NCBI GenBank assembly: GCA_025642065.1
Contig: JAODUP010000459.1
Span: forward strand, 272,148-336,147
Source: Paralvinella palmiformis
Lineage: Eukaryota > Annelida > Polychaeta > Terebellida > Alvinellidae
DNA: 64,000 nucleotides
Direction: 5' to 3'
The notes beneath the pieces were generated by a model. The model was not told where the DNA came from and searched no databases. It saw only the letters and a list, made by a program, of their open reading frames with translations. This document shows, piece by piece, positions 34,421-45,832 of the stretch. Position 1 is the first letter of the stretch. Each line of letters begins with the position of its first letter. Both the position numbers and the translations under genes were made by a program.

Positions 34421-34787
34421 CACGTTTGTCACCCCATATGTTGACTGGAGGGGCCAATGTGTAGCTTTCTTTATGTTCACAAACACATGCATTAATTTAA
34501 TTGGCTGCTTGTCATCTGACTGCTGGCCACTTAGATTCGTTTGGAGCTGAAGTTAAAATGATGGTGTCACAAAGAAGCCATGCACAATTGCTGGCTGTGT
34601 CACTAGCTTGGGCTTAACCATGTGAAAGCAACACAAGTTCATCTTAAATGTCTATTTATATGACTTATAATAGCAGCAACATCTGAATCAGTGTTTCAAC
34701 ACATTTTCCTTTCAGTTTCATGTTCATAGAACCAATAAACTAACAAATCATCATGTGTATAAATACAACAGCAGTCCGTCAATGGGT

Positions 34788-34985
34788 AAATTATTTAAAA
34801 TAAAGGGGGATGTTAAAAACCCCCTGAGGACGTAAAACATTCTGGCAGTGACCACCCTCAGGGTATTTCGGCTCCATCTTTCCGTACTGCTCCCCTGTGA
34901 GTGGTGGGGGAGGAGGTTTCTCAACAACTCCAACATAGAGGCTGTGCTGATTAAGCGACAGCCTGGGGATTCTCCCCGAACAATA
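34788..34985 (+). repeat. SINE family B, 5'-truncated
   Basis: Contains the aaataaaggggga, caccctcagggtatttcggc and ggggattctccccgaa blocks but no tRNA-like head. Confidence 0.85.
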
Positions 34986-36658
34986 AAACCAAAACCAATG
35001 GGTAAATCAGTTCTATTGTTATCTTTTGCTTTACTTACGAAACCATATCTCTGACATGACATAACATGGTAAATAATCAAACATCTTGTGTAATCGTAAA
35101 AGTAAATGCTGATTACGATTATATTTATAGTGTATTGGATTACGATTACATTGCATCTGGAGATACATGCATATAGCATTATTACTGGCCCATGTTTAAA
35201 CTGTGCACTATCCACCAATGAAAATGCATCATTCTTATGTGTAAGCTGGGATGCTTTTTTATTTGACAGGCACACGAAGAACAAGTGCACTGACATTGGT
35301 TGCATTGTCAGAACTGATCATGGCGTACCAGTGCAAAAGCGACGATTCCATCAGGCGATAACTAATTTATAGTTTGTAGCTGTTTTCTTTACATATATTC
35401 ATTGACATATTTCAACATTTCCTGATAGCAATGTCAAATTGTGTCAGTAGGACAATAGGTGACACAGTATACAATAAATAAGAATAGAAAGGTGGTCTCT
35501 TCATCAAGTTCTTGTCAGTTCTTTACCTGGAACCTAGCCTGAAACAGGCCTGTTTGTGTGGTTAAGCTGTTGTGGTGCATTATTGGATTGCACAAATCAA
35601 TATACCTAGACTAGTATTAAAAGGCCAGAGGATGGTTGCTGTGTAAACGGTTTAGCTTACCTGGTAATAGATGGTTTCGTAAAACTGGTTTTGGTTATGA
35701 GATAAGGGAACACGACTAGCCTTTAGGTCAGTGTTACGGCCTATGCCGTCGTACCAGTCAGGTTTTTACATCAAGTCTCGGCGGCTTTGGAAAATGTTTT
35801 ACCAACAAAACTGTGATTTTGTTTGAGTCATTACTATCCACTAGATATTGGTATGTTTTATTTATTTAGTCCAGGTTGTACCTTTTAATTATACATTTAC
35901 TAATCCGCTGATGTCTCGTATCTGTGATATCTGTTTAGGTGCATTTTAGAAATAAGTTTTACGCTATTCTTAGCATTGACTTCTAGTGTCAGCCTTTTCT
36001 TTATTATTGGTACATATTATTTGCAATATTTACATTCTACTGCGATATCTATAATAATCATTGTATGTATATGATTTTGAATAAATATAATCAATCAACC
36101 CACCATAGCATTGGAATTGCCTTGGCCCTGGCCTTATTACCCCCCCCCATCCCCCATCTCGGCCCATGGACATGGTTAGATTAGGCATTACTCTATCATC
36201 GCCTATGACTATCATCATATCATGTCATATGCAATGTGATGTCGGGCTATGACTCCCTCTAGTGGAAAAAGCTTCCAACCCATAAACTAATACATCACTA
36301 CAGCAGTTCTGCTGTCAAATGTATTAAACATTTATTACTCAACACAAAAATTAGATACTCACTCAGTCACCGAAGATGGTTTCATAAATGTTAATACAGT
36401 AGTGTATTTATTATCTGGTATAGGTCTAGAGGTAATAACACTATCAATATATATGAACGTTTTATACATAATTATAGATTCTTTGATAATATAGCAATAC
36501 ACATTATTACAGAAAATTGTTGGGTTTTTATTCTGAAACTTAACAAAAAAATCTTGGAAAGTAATGAAATTGTATAAGTAAATTCTTATTTAGCAAACAC
36601 GAGTCTCGACATATTAACATGTGCGTTCAATATCGTAAATCTCGTATATACCCCTAAA

Positions 36659-39600
36659 ATGAATTGGACGTATTACAAGAAGTGGGGCAGAATTATATCC
36701 CTGTTTTTGTTTGCTAGATATCCAATAATCAATGGACTGTCTTTTCTTATGTTGCTCGGTGAAAGAGCTAAGCGAGAAACGTAAGTTTATTTCTTTTGTT
36801 AACCAAAGCTTTAGCTATGAGCAAAGAATGTATGTAGGCGATAATTGATGATATAGCGATAATAGGAGTATTCCATCTTACTTTACGTACATGATAATTG
36901 TCAAATTTATTGATTCACCCACCCACGATGTTGTGAGCCAAGAAATTAATCCCTGGAAAAGTTTTGACCTCTTGATTGGATCGAATCTGTAACCCTTGGG
37001 CTTGGCACGTGGTTAACCGCTAGAGCCTAGACCACCTCCATCTGATGATCTGTCCGTACTGTCACGCCTGTGACCATCATAGTGAGACTGTGTGGACACA
37101 GTGAGTGGGGGGAGTGATTATGAACAACCAATCAATAAACAGGAAAACCATTATATATGTGAAACACATAAGTAATCCTGTATAAATATATTATGATTTA
37201 TTTTTAATTAGAGATGTTCACATTATAATTATGTATACATATCTAAATGCAAACAAACACATGTGAAAATAATAAATTCATGTTTTACAAAATGGTACAT
37301 GATAAAATTTATCATAATCTGGTCATACTGACTCTGTGCTGGATCAAGTGCTTGAGGTGTGATTGTGAAATGGGAAGTCCTGTTTTAAAACAAGCAGGGT
37401 TGCAAAATTGGTCAGTACAGTATCATTTTAGCAATTTTCACATAATTGGGGGAGGCTTCCAATTAGATAATGGTTAGAACTGTGCTCTCTACACCTTGAA
37501 GTCATCATTCAGATCTAACCACTAACCAAAGTACCTGTGTTTAGTAAATGTTTTCATAGGGTCAGCATAGACATTAAAGGCTGCCCAGGGAAGGTGAAAA
37601 CCATTGTCAGACAAGTGATTTTTTTGTTGTTGTAATATTGTTTTTCAACAATACTAATATATATATAAACAATAAACAAATTAATTAGGTGTGTTTTCGT
37701 TGTTGTCTTTCGAAGCCAAACTTAACCATGAAAATCACCATGACTATTTAATCTGATGCTCTAAGTCTAATTACTATTTTAATTAGTGACGTGACCACAA
37801 AGGTGTGGGTCCAAATCAGCTGCAATACAAAAATGGCTGCCTGCATAAACTATTAGAGGCTGATGTTATTTTTGGAATGTATATAATTGGTCTATCTAAG
37901 ATATGTCGTTACAATCGAAATGTGTGAGCCTGTAATTGAATGGTAAATGAGGCCGCGCAATAACGACCATAGAATCCAAAGCTGACAAATGTCAACTACT
38001 AATAAACTACTTCCAACAGCAGTACATAAACTTAATACTATAAATGAGATATTGTTTTGTATAACTTCATATACTTGTTATATTTACCCAACGACCATGT
38101 CTGGAAATCTTGTTGTTGTTACCCATGGCGCTATAAGAATGAAAGCAAAACAGATAATTAACGATGAATCGTTCCTTGCTGGGTGGTGCACACATTTCAT
38201 GCAGCGTAATAAACTGGTTCTCCAACAGAAAACCAAGATCTGCCAATGCCTTCCTGCTAACCTTGAAGAGAAAATTACTTCCTTCAAATGCTGGGTGATA
38301 TACCAGAGACTGAGATATTCCTATCTGCTATCTGCTGTGTTTTTTTACTTGCTGTCAAATAGAACTGTGGATTCTGTAGGTTCGAAGTCAGTTATCGTTC
38401 AGTTGTTTACCTGGAACATATCAGGATGTTAATTTGGTTATAGAAAGTTTGGGGTAGATGCCCAGATTGTGGACTTATAAACACCAAAAGTCTAATTGTC
38501 TTGGACCAATTCCGCACTCATCTCACCAACAAAGTGATATCAACACAGATATCGTCATCATCCCAGGGGGGCTGTCATCAATTATACAGCCACTTGATGT
38601 GTCCGTCAATCATCCATTCAAGTGCAAACTTTGTGAGCTGTGGTCAGCCTGGATGTTGTCTGGCTCTTTTGAACGAACAGCAGCAGGCAACCTGAAGCAG
38701 CCGTTGTTACCTGTCATCACACAGTGGGTGAAAACAGCCCGGGATTCTAATGACCCCGCCATCATTACTAAACCATTCAAAAAGTGCTCTATCAGCAATG
38801 ATTTAGATGGCATGGAAGATGATGTATTGTGGGATGAGCAGCATGACAAATCTTACACTGACTCTGACAAAGAAGGCGACAAGATGTACGATGACATGAT
38901 GACACATGAACAGTTACAACAGATGTTCAATGAAGACAGTGATGCTGATGAATTGTTTTGGTTTTGAATAAATTTGCTGATTTTAGTGCGTCTTATACAT
39001 TGGTCCGACTAAAGGGGGGTTTAATGGTCCTAAAACCTGGTGCGTCTTATACACGAGTGCGGCCTATACACTAGTATATACAGTAGTTTATTAGTAGTTC
39101 CCATGTGCCAGCTTTGGAAGTAATTAACATATTGTTTGCTGTAATCATTTTCCTTTGAAAGTTTGACACGGCTTCTATGGTCATTCTTTGCATGGCCTTA
39201 TTTACCTTTCCATTCATTTACTCATGCTCACATATCTCACTAGTAATGACAGGTCTGTGACCACGTCACCAAGTAGAGCATTGGATTAAATAATCATGTC
39301 GGTTATCATGATTAAGTTTGGATTTGAAAGACAACAGAGAATACACACCTAATAAATTTGTGTATTGTTCTTATATTCATTATTAACGTTGAAAAACAAT
39401 ATTATTGTATTTCACCATAAATCATGCCAAATATTGCCTTCCCTTTTAGTCTGACCCACGTATAAGATGCACTCGATTTTGGCATCGATTTCGGAGTATA
39501 AAAAGTGTGACTTATGTACGAGTATATATGGTAGCAGTAACCTTTTATAAAACAATAGGTAATTGGCATGTTTTCAAGTTAAATAGATAAATATATTGTA

Positions 39601-42043
39601 ATTTTGTTGTTCCTGATCTTTATGATGATATGTAAAATTTACTTAGTTAGAGCTCTATAATATATAATCATCACACAGTGGTTAAAGCACTGTGCTACAA
39701 ACTTCTGGGTTGTGGGTTCAACCAGTGCAAAGACTAAATAACACAGTAACAACTAACATCAACAACTTAGTGCCTTATAATATATAAACTATATGAAGAT
39801 TACTCTAATGATGTATACGTTTATCTAATCAGAATTTATTAAATAATATAACTGCTACTTCAACTACTACTACAGATGCAACTCTAATGTCTGTATAAAT
39901 TGTTATTTCTTTTCAACAATTGATCCTGTTTCGTTTGGCAATGCACTGTGTTTCAGACTGCCAGGTCAGAGTTCAAATCTCAGGGTTACCTGTGTCTGCC
40001 CCTTTTTCCATTTTCTCTGCGCCCCAGGTGTAAACCTGTACTCAGCCTAAAGGAAGTACAACAACAATCACTTCCTGCATGATGCTTAAATTGGTACAAA
40101 ATGTTTAGTCATGTATTTAATCTAACATGATGCAAAATGAACAGCTTAGTGTTGTTAAACAAACTTTTAAATAAGTTGTGTGTGTGTGTGTGCGCGCGTG
40201 CGTGTGTGTGTGTGAAGGTTAGGCAGCCTACTCCATAATGTTGGGAATATTCTTGAAAAGTTTTATTAAGATTCTAACATAAATAATGATTATATTGATT
40301 TGTATATGTACTAATCTGGTATTCTGTTCTGTCTTGTCTATGATTACCTGTAGCCATATATATGTATGTTCTTCCAACCAAGTTCGGATGCCTCCGTAGT
40401 CTAACTGGTAGCATGTTGGATCACAGATCACTACCACCTGAGTTCGAATCTCGGCATGGGCATATCTGAAAAGGTGTTTCAACTTTGACTTTGCTTCATT
40501 AACTTTGGAGGTCGCTTGGTCCATTTAGCCTACCACATGCACAAAAGTGGCTGTAAAATGATGAATGTAGCTTAACAATACATCAGCACAATTTAGGCCA
40601 TGCAGTGTCCCAAAGGTGGCTGTAAAACACCAATCATCATCATCTTCAGCATTACAATTTTGGCAGAGTACCTGACACAGTCATACCGCAAAATGAGTTA
40701 GAAATACTTAGATTATAGTTAATCTGTTATTACCATAATTGGGATTTAGAATTAATGTTAGACATGTTTACATTATGATGGATAGCAAAATAATTGTTTT
40801 ATTCATCAATGCCAAGGTTTTATTTCCAACTTTACTGATAGTCGATGACTTCCTTACATTTTTAAAATACAAATCATGATCGTTATCCAGAAGTGAATTA
40901 TGAAGCATTCTTTACGTATTGCAGCCATCCTCCGATTAATCCAAACGTTATCTATGGACACATCGGTGTATTTATTGGCGCTGGACTGGCAATGGGCTTC
41001 AACGTCCAGCGGAGAGTTGCAGCCCTGTTACATGTAGCTCAGCTGATATTCCTGGCATATATCATACAGACGAATGAAAAATTGAAGTACAAGGATTGGC
41101 TCCGGGTAATGTATCGATAATATGTATTATTTAAATCTTAAGGTAGGGAAGAGAGTTCTTAAAACAAAGAGCAATGTAGAGGTGTATGATTTATAAAGTA
41201 AGCTTATATCTTACAGGATTTGTTTAAATACTTCACACCTATTTTTGTTTTCATCAAATTTGTTCAGGGGCCAATAGGAAGACAGCCTAGGCTGTATTGG
41301 TGCCTCAGTTTCCTGATAAATTGTTGCCGTTAAGAAATTTTATATCGTCTATGAGCAAAATGTTTGTAAATGGAAATTGCCAAATAAACTATCTATCTAT
41401 TTATCTATCATGTTAACACATATTTGTTTTATTTTTTCAGACTAAGATTTGCTTGAGAATGCTTGGTACAGCGGGCTTTTTTCTGCTCTACGCCTTCTTC
41501 ACTAGTCAGAAACCTAGAATACAGTATCTACGTCGTATAGGGGAGACATTTGTCGGAATATATGTGGCCTGTTTTCTATATCAGCTCTTAACTGAGCCAA
41601 CAGAGAAAGAGGCCTTCTTGAAGCATGCACTAGGTGGCACTATTTCACTGTACATGTTTGCCATCCTGCTCGCAGTATGCACGCTATGCTACATTCCTGG
41701 TTTTTTTGTGATTGACATCACCCAGGCGTTGTTGTTAGCACTCTGGTTCTTCACTGTGACGGTAGACTCGAGAATGCACTATTGGACCAAACGTATCGGT
41801 GTGGATTACTGGATCCAGATCAGACTAATTGCTGATCATTTTGCCATGATGTTGGGTTGCCTAATGTATGTGACGTGTAGTAAGAAGGTAATGGCCGTTG
41901 ATGGGGTGTCGTCGGTTGCAGAATCGGACGAAGAGATCGAGGTTATTGAACAGACACCACTCGAGCAGCCGGAAGTCCACGCTCATCCAAATCCAGAAGA
42001 AGATATCACAGAACAGACCGAACAAAGCAAAAAGCAACAATAG
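36659..42043 (+). CDS. TMEM101: TMEM101, multipass membrane protein
   Basis: Three exons: 36659-36780, 40925-41105 and 41441-42043. They join with matching phases (2/1, 0/0) and GT-AG sites (GTAAGT; tgcag; GTAATG; ttttttcag), giving about 301 residues against 257 in human TMEM101. Exon 1 gives FLFARYPIINGLSFLMLLGERAKRE, the counterpart of the vertebrate N-terminal region ending ERA. Exon 2 gives HPPINPNVIYGHIGVFIGAG and YKDWL. Exon 3 holds FVGIYVACFLYQL and further hydrophobic spans, about eight in all. The C-terminal tail of about 50 residues is unusually acidic and glutamine-rich and accounts for the extra length. TMEM101 is a poorly characterised membrane protein, reported to activate NF-kappaB on overexpression. 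An upstream AG at 40890 was rejected because it breaks the frame. Intron 1 (4.1 kb) holds a transposon relic and SINEs. Confidence 0.9.
36918..37050 (-). repeat. SINE family B, 3'-truncated
   Basis: The head region and the ttaatttcttggctcacaac block are present; the sequence stops before the caccctcagggt block. Lies in TMEM101 intron 1. Confidence 0.75.
38090..39085 (+). mobile_element. Pogo-like DNA transposon, internally deleted
   Basis: An upstream piece reads AGWCTHFMQRNKLVLQQKTK and LPANLEEKITSF (CENP-B-type HTH region), then NRTVDSVGSKSVIV. A downstream piece reads IIPGGLSSIIQPLDVSVN, PFKCKLCELWSAWM and FKKCSISNDLDGMEDDVLW, typical of the DDE C-terminus. The central catalytic part is mostly deleted, and the first catalytic Asp region before FFYLLSNRTV is altered. 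The right end (about 39046-39085) repeats tgcgtcttatacacgag-type terminal sequence and ends tatacagtag. No matching left terminus was found. Confidence 0.8.
39455..39535. repeat. Second pogo-like or MITE terminus
   Basis: The sequence ccacgtataagatgcactcg, then gacttatgtacgagtatata, resembles the terminus at 39.05 kb but is a separate copy in the same orientation. Confidence 0.5.
39670..39740 (+). repeat. tRNA-like SINE head (family C type)
   Basis: The segment cacagtggttaaagcactgt with box B-like gtgggttcaaccag, without a recognisable body. A similar head lies near 39.94-40.03 kb. Confidence 0.5.
40179..40214. repeat. (TG)n/(CG) microsatellite
   Basis: TG array interrupted by a short CG run. 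Confidence 0.9.
40388..40560 (+). repeat. SINE family A, full-length copy in TMEM101 intron 1
   Basis: GATGCCTCCGTAGTCTAACTGG head, box B-like GTTCGAATCTCGGC, complete body and tail cacaaaagtggctgtaaaat. A second tail fragment follows at about 40605-40650. Confidence 0.9.
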
Positions 42044-42515
42044 TCTGAATTTTAATAATTGTTCCAATGACTGTTTTTCTGTAAACGTTTTAGTCAAACT
42101 TTCCCAACAACTTGGCAGCACATAATTCAATTGTGTGATGGTAGTTTTTGAAAGGTTTTGTGATTACTCCAACCCTTAAAGATCAGGTTTCAGCATGTGT
42201 GTTTGTGTGCATGCATGTGTGTGTGTTTCAGTAAGATTTCATGAATTCCCTGAAACTTTGACAATCTAGTACACAAACACACATACATACACCGAGCATT
42301 TCTATAAACATGCTATATGTGAAAAGGTGTGAAAAGTTATTATTATGAAAAATTATGTATATATATCTGTTTAGTAATGCAGGTAAGTGAGTTTATAATA
42401 ATTACACGGACTCTGTGTGTGTGTGTGTGTGTACACTTTCCAGTTGGAACCTAACAAAACTTATTCATGAATTTATTATAAAAACATTACTGTTGTAAAT
42501 ATTATTATGTTTTAA

Positions 42516-42555
<40 letters not shown>

Positions 42556-42846
42556 TATCCAATTATAGTACTCAAGTAATGAGTTGTCTGGTATGTATAA
42601 GTAACAAGTATTCCATTCCAAATGATATTGATGAGTAATGACTTCAAGTAGTTTTAATATTAATCTTATTATAATTTTTGAGTAGTGGAGCACAAGTTTA
42701 TGTCATATGTATGATACTAGTTACATTTCTTAATAGTAACATAAAATAAATAGAAAGAAAACAAAACTTATGTTGTGTGTCAAACTGCCACAGTTTGTAG
42801 TGTAGATTATATTTGTTTTACATACATGTCTTACATATATGTCATT
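42044..42846. other. 3' flank of TMEM101 with TG microsatellites
   Basis: Contains (TG)n tracts at about 42414-42432 and 42516-42552. AATAAA at about 42745 is a possible but distant polyadenylation signal. No other gene was seen. Confidence 0.5.
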
Positions 42847-42892
42847 GATTATCTGCAGCATACACTTTTTGTGAAACATGTAAGTATCTATC
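42847..42892 (+). pseudogene. Displaced fragment of nucleoplasmin exon 2 plus splice donor
   Basis: Forty-six nucleotides match 52478-52523 at 45 positions. They span the last 33 nt of nucleoplasmin exon 2 (DYLQHTLFLKH, here FVKH) and the first 13 nt of its intron, including GTAAGT. The fragment is fused directly to a 5'-truncated family A SINE. Neither flank continues the match, so this is a short copied segment and not a second gene. Confidence 0.9.
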
Positions 42893-43004
42893 GGAGAGGT
42901 GATTCATCTTTGACTTCGCTTCATTACCTTTGGAGATCGCTCGGCCCATTTCGCCTACCATGTGCACAAAGGTGGCAATAAAACATCAATCATCATCGTC
43001 TTCA
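42893..43004 (+). repeat. SINE family A, 5'-truncated, fused to an exon fragment
   Basis: Starts within the body (gattcatctttgacttcgct) and runs to the tail ataaaacatcaatcatcatc. The tRNA-like head is replaced by the nucleoplasmin fragment at 42847-42892. Confidence 0.88.
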
Positions 43005-43200
43005 TCCCAGCTCGCAGTTTTATTTAAGAGATCTCATCCAGTCAATAACCAACATCCGTGATTTAGTGATTTCATGGTCTAGTTAAGAATTAACATTAAT
43101 ATAGAATATGAGGCATAACTGTTGAGTATTGTTAATTTAATGGATACACGTAAAATTATGAATAATAAGTACTTTGTGTGAAAAATCACTGCATAAATTC

Positions 43201-43743
43201 CTACATGAAGAAGTAAGAAATGTTCAGTGTGTATATGAGTAAGGCGTCAGAACTGGCCAACCATCGAAGCCCAAGGTGAATCCCAAACACTAATATCCTA
43301 TCTGAAGAATCAGCACCATTGTCATATACCAGGAAGGAATCTCCATCAACAGTAGTGGTCCATTCGCCATCTAGTGTGAGCTCGCGGAGTGATGCTGGAT
43401 TCTTCGGCATGTGTTTGGAGTGTTCCCGTTGAAGTGAATGCTTGATAGTTTCTGGTTTGCCCAGGTCAGTGCGTATGTTGACAGGTGTGTCCGTGGTATG
43501 GTCTGCTATCAGTTGTGTGACTGTACCACGTGATCCTGCAGCATGTTCTTTCTATATAAGTTCATCAGTGCATAACATATTTACCTCAGCATCAGTGGTC
43601 AGGCCTCCCTTACAGCTGAAAGCAGTACAGTTGGAGAACTCCCATCGGACAGTTTTCCTCACATATTTCTTGGTATACATGTAGCCCTCAGGTATCAGCT
43701 TCAAACCACCCTTGTGATTAGTGATGATCTCCATGTTTATCAA
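43201..43743 (-). pseudogene. FLYWCH zinc finger / MULE-like transposase fragment
   Basis: One minus-strand frame, interrupted by a single TAG near 43553, reads MEIITNHKGGLKLIPEGY and VRWEFSNCTAFSCKGG, as in a FLYWCH-type finger (Lys-Gly-Gly, Trp, paired Cys). After a linker comes NPASLRELTLDGEWTTTVDG, then FLVYDNGADSSDRILVFG and LRWLASSDALLI, the lead-in to the MULE transposase-like domain of the large FLYWCH gene family in molluscs and insects. The frame ends abruptly where DGTFK would be expected, so most of the transposase-like domain is missing. It could be a host-gene exon or a transposon fragment; the stop and truncation favour a relic. Confidence 0.75.
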
Positions 43744-44217
43744 ATTATATCTTATTATTATCTTTGTAATTTAATATCAGTGAATGAGAGCTATCAGAGA
43801 ATGATTATTATTTCCTATTTTCCAGTGCCCTTATATAAAATTATAAAAGAAGCCATCCACAGCTACTACATGTATCATAGGCTCTAGCCATTAGCAATGA
43901 AATAAATCCATCTACTAGTGATGTCAGGGATGATCCTTTCATGACTAATTCATAATTGCAGTGGCTTTTTGATCTGTTGCTGGAATGCATATACCAATTA
44001 TAAAAGAAGCCACCACTGCTACTGTCAGGGATAATGTGGATGTGATACCATTAACAATTACATGAAGCCTTCTACTACTGATGTCAGGGATGATCCTTTC
44101 ATGATCAATTCACAATTACAGTGGCTTCTTGATCTAAGGGATAATTACAACTATTACAGTAAAGCAGGTCAAATAGTTATTGAAGTTCAAACACACACAC
44201 GCACACATATTCTTCAA

Positions 44218-44256
<39 letters not shown>

Positions 44257-44639
44257 ATTTAAGTCTTATTTTACATGTAAAGCACTTTTGAACATGTTGT
44301 ACAATATTATGGAGAGTGCTATATAAATGTTGTATGTAATAATAAAAATGATTATTTAATTAATCAATCAATCAACAGCACCAAAGGCCTAATAAAAAAC
44401 ATTTATTAAATATTATTTTAAGAGTGGGGTTATGTCCAAAATGTGTATTAGTGAGTGGGGTTTTGTCCGAGTGGGGTTATGTCCGATGGGGTTTTGTCCT
44501 GGATCCGTTTTTTGTGGAGGTTCTTGAAAATTGGATACAAATAGGGCATTTAATTTCATTATTTATAGCACACATACACATTATATGTACAAAATAAATA
44601 TCACTTGATATAGGAGTTTTTGTTGTTGTTGGTTTGGTC
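43744..44639. other. Intergenic with (TA)n and short G-rich tandem repeat
   Basis: A ccttctactactgatgtcag-like sequence occurs twice (near 43.90 and 44.07 kb). A (TA)n tract lies at about 44222-44252 and four gtggggttatgtcc-like units at 44425-44500. No gene was seen. Confidence 0.55.
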
Positions 44640-44825
44640 ATGATAAGACAGACACTAGAGCCCTGCATGGGTTGGAAAGCTGAACCCATACCCGACCCAA
44701 CCTGCAACTAATCAACCCACACCCAACCCAAACCGACAAATCTCAACCCAACCCATACTCAAATGATAGTGAACCCGTGCCCAACCCACAAGACCCTCAT
44801 ACCCAACCCATCCCACAAGCATGGA
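44640..44825. repeat. ACCCAACCC-rich low-complexity element, hAT-like terminus
   Basis: Starts with agacagacactagagccctg and continues with many imperfect acccaaccc units. This layout is common at the ends of non-autonomous hAT-like elements. No second terminus or target duplication could be fixed. Confidence 0.45.
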
Positions 44826-45504
44826 GTCCGAATCCGAAAAATACAAAATTCCGGTTAATAAGTTTATAAATAAGTGAATAACGAACTCAACTTTTCCATT
44901 GTAACTTATTCACATCTTTATAAGAAAATCCCATACATAGTATCCTATGGTGACTATTTAGTATAATGAATAGCATTATTCACGAAGAGGATGTTATTTA
45001 CACTAGATGATTTCAAAGTAGATATCCTAGCAGATACAACATGGCTAACCAGGTTGAAGTCTTATATAACAAGATATCTGTTGTTTGATAGCACTTGAAC
45101 ACACTGATCAGGAATACAGGTAAATATGTATAACCAGTCAAACTACCTACTAATTAACAGCTGTACTAACACAGCACCTCTCTGTAAAGAGTCCCAGACA
45201 CTAACTACCTAGTGTTATTATAACAGGTGCCTTTTGAACTGTTCAAATTAAAGATGGGGGAGGTTTATTCGGTGGACAGCCTTGTGGGTGGTTAATTACA
45301 GGTGGTTTTTGTCCTTGGTTAACCGCAACTATCACTTTATTTAATCTATTGCCGATCGCGCGATCGTCACCTAATGACACTGACAGTACGTCAATCAATT
45401 CACAGATTACCAGAAACATTTCACGGTCAGTGTGTGCCGGTAATAGCGGATGTATTTATATGGCAATGTGTGGTATTAGCCATGTAAGTGATTTAAAAGC
45501 AAAT

Positions 45505-45832
45505 CATTATTTATCTGTGAAAGTGACATTGAACAGGTGTGTTTTTAGAAGAGATTTAATGTTTTCAAGAGACGAAGCATTTTTAATATCTGCCCGCAAC
45601 CTATTCCACAAAGTGGGGCCTGCACCACTGAACGCACAATTACCATATGACTTGAGCCGAGGCACAGGCACCTGCAATAGTATCTGACTGGATGACCTGA
45701 GTTTTCGGGATGACTTTCTAATGGACACTAGTTCACACAGGTATTCTGTCGCCATATCATTAATATATTTATAAGTTATCGATAAAATCTTGAAATGGAT
45801 ACGGTGTCTAACAGGTAGCCAATGTCAGTTCG
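45505..45832 (-). mobile_element. LINE reverse-transcriptase C-terminal fragment
   Basis: The minus strand reads WLPVRHRIHFKILSITYKYI, then YLCELVSIRKSSRKLRSSSQ, LLQVPVPRLKSYGNCAFSGA, LWNRLRADIKNASSLENIKS and LLKTHLFNVTF before a stop. This is the same C-terminal architecture as the copy at 15.8 kb but a different subfamily. The catalytic domain is absent. Confidence 0.85.

Larger units (their letters stand above)
33090..36658. other. Intergenic region between divergent VPS18 and TMEM101
   Basis: Separates the two start codons by about 3.6 kb and must hold both promoters and any 5' untranslated VPS18 exon (an acceptor is present at 33090). No TATA or clear initiator could be assigned. It also holds a CAGACATGGGGTCAATTCC-type repeat near 33.47 kb, a pogo-like terminal fragment near 34.26 kb and a family B SINE. 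Confidence 0.5.

Noticed and set aside
40891..40924. TMEM101 exon 2 starting at the AG at 40890 (giving VNYEAFF)
   Set aside because: With exon 1 ending in phase 2 this acceptor runs into a stop. The tgcag acceptor at 40924 keeps the frame and fits the family length.
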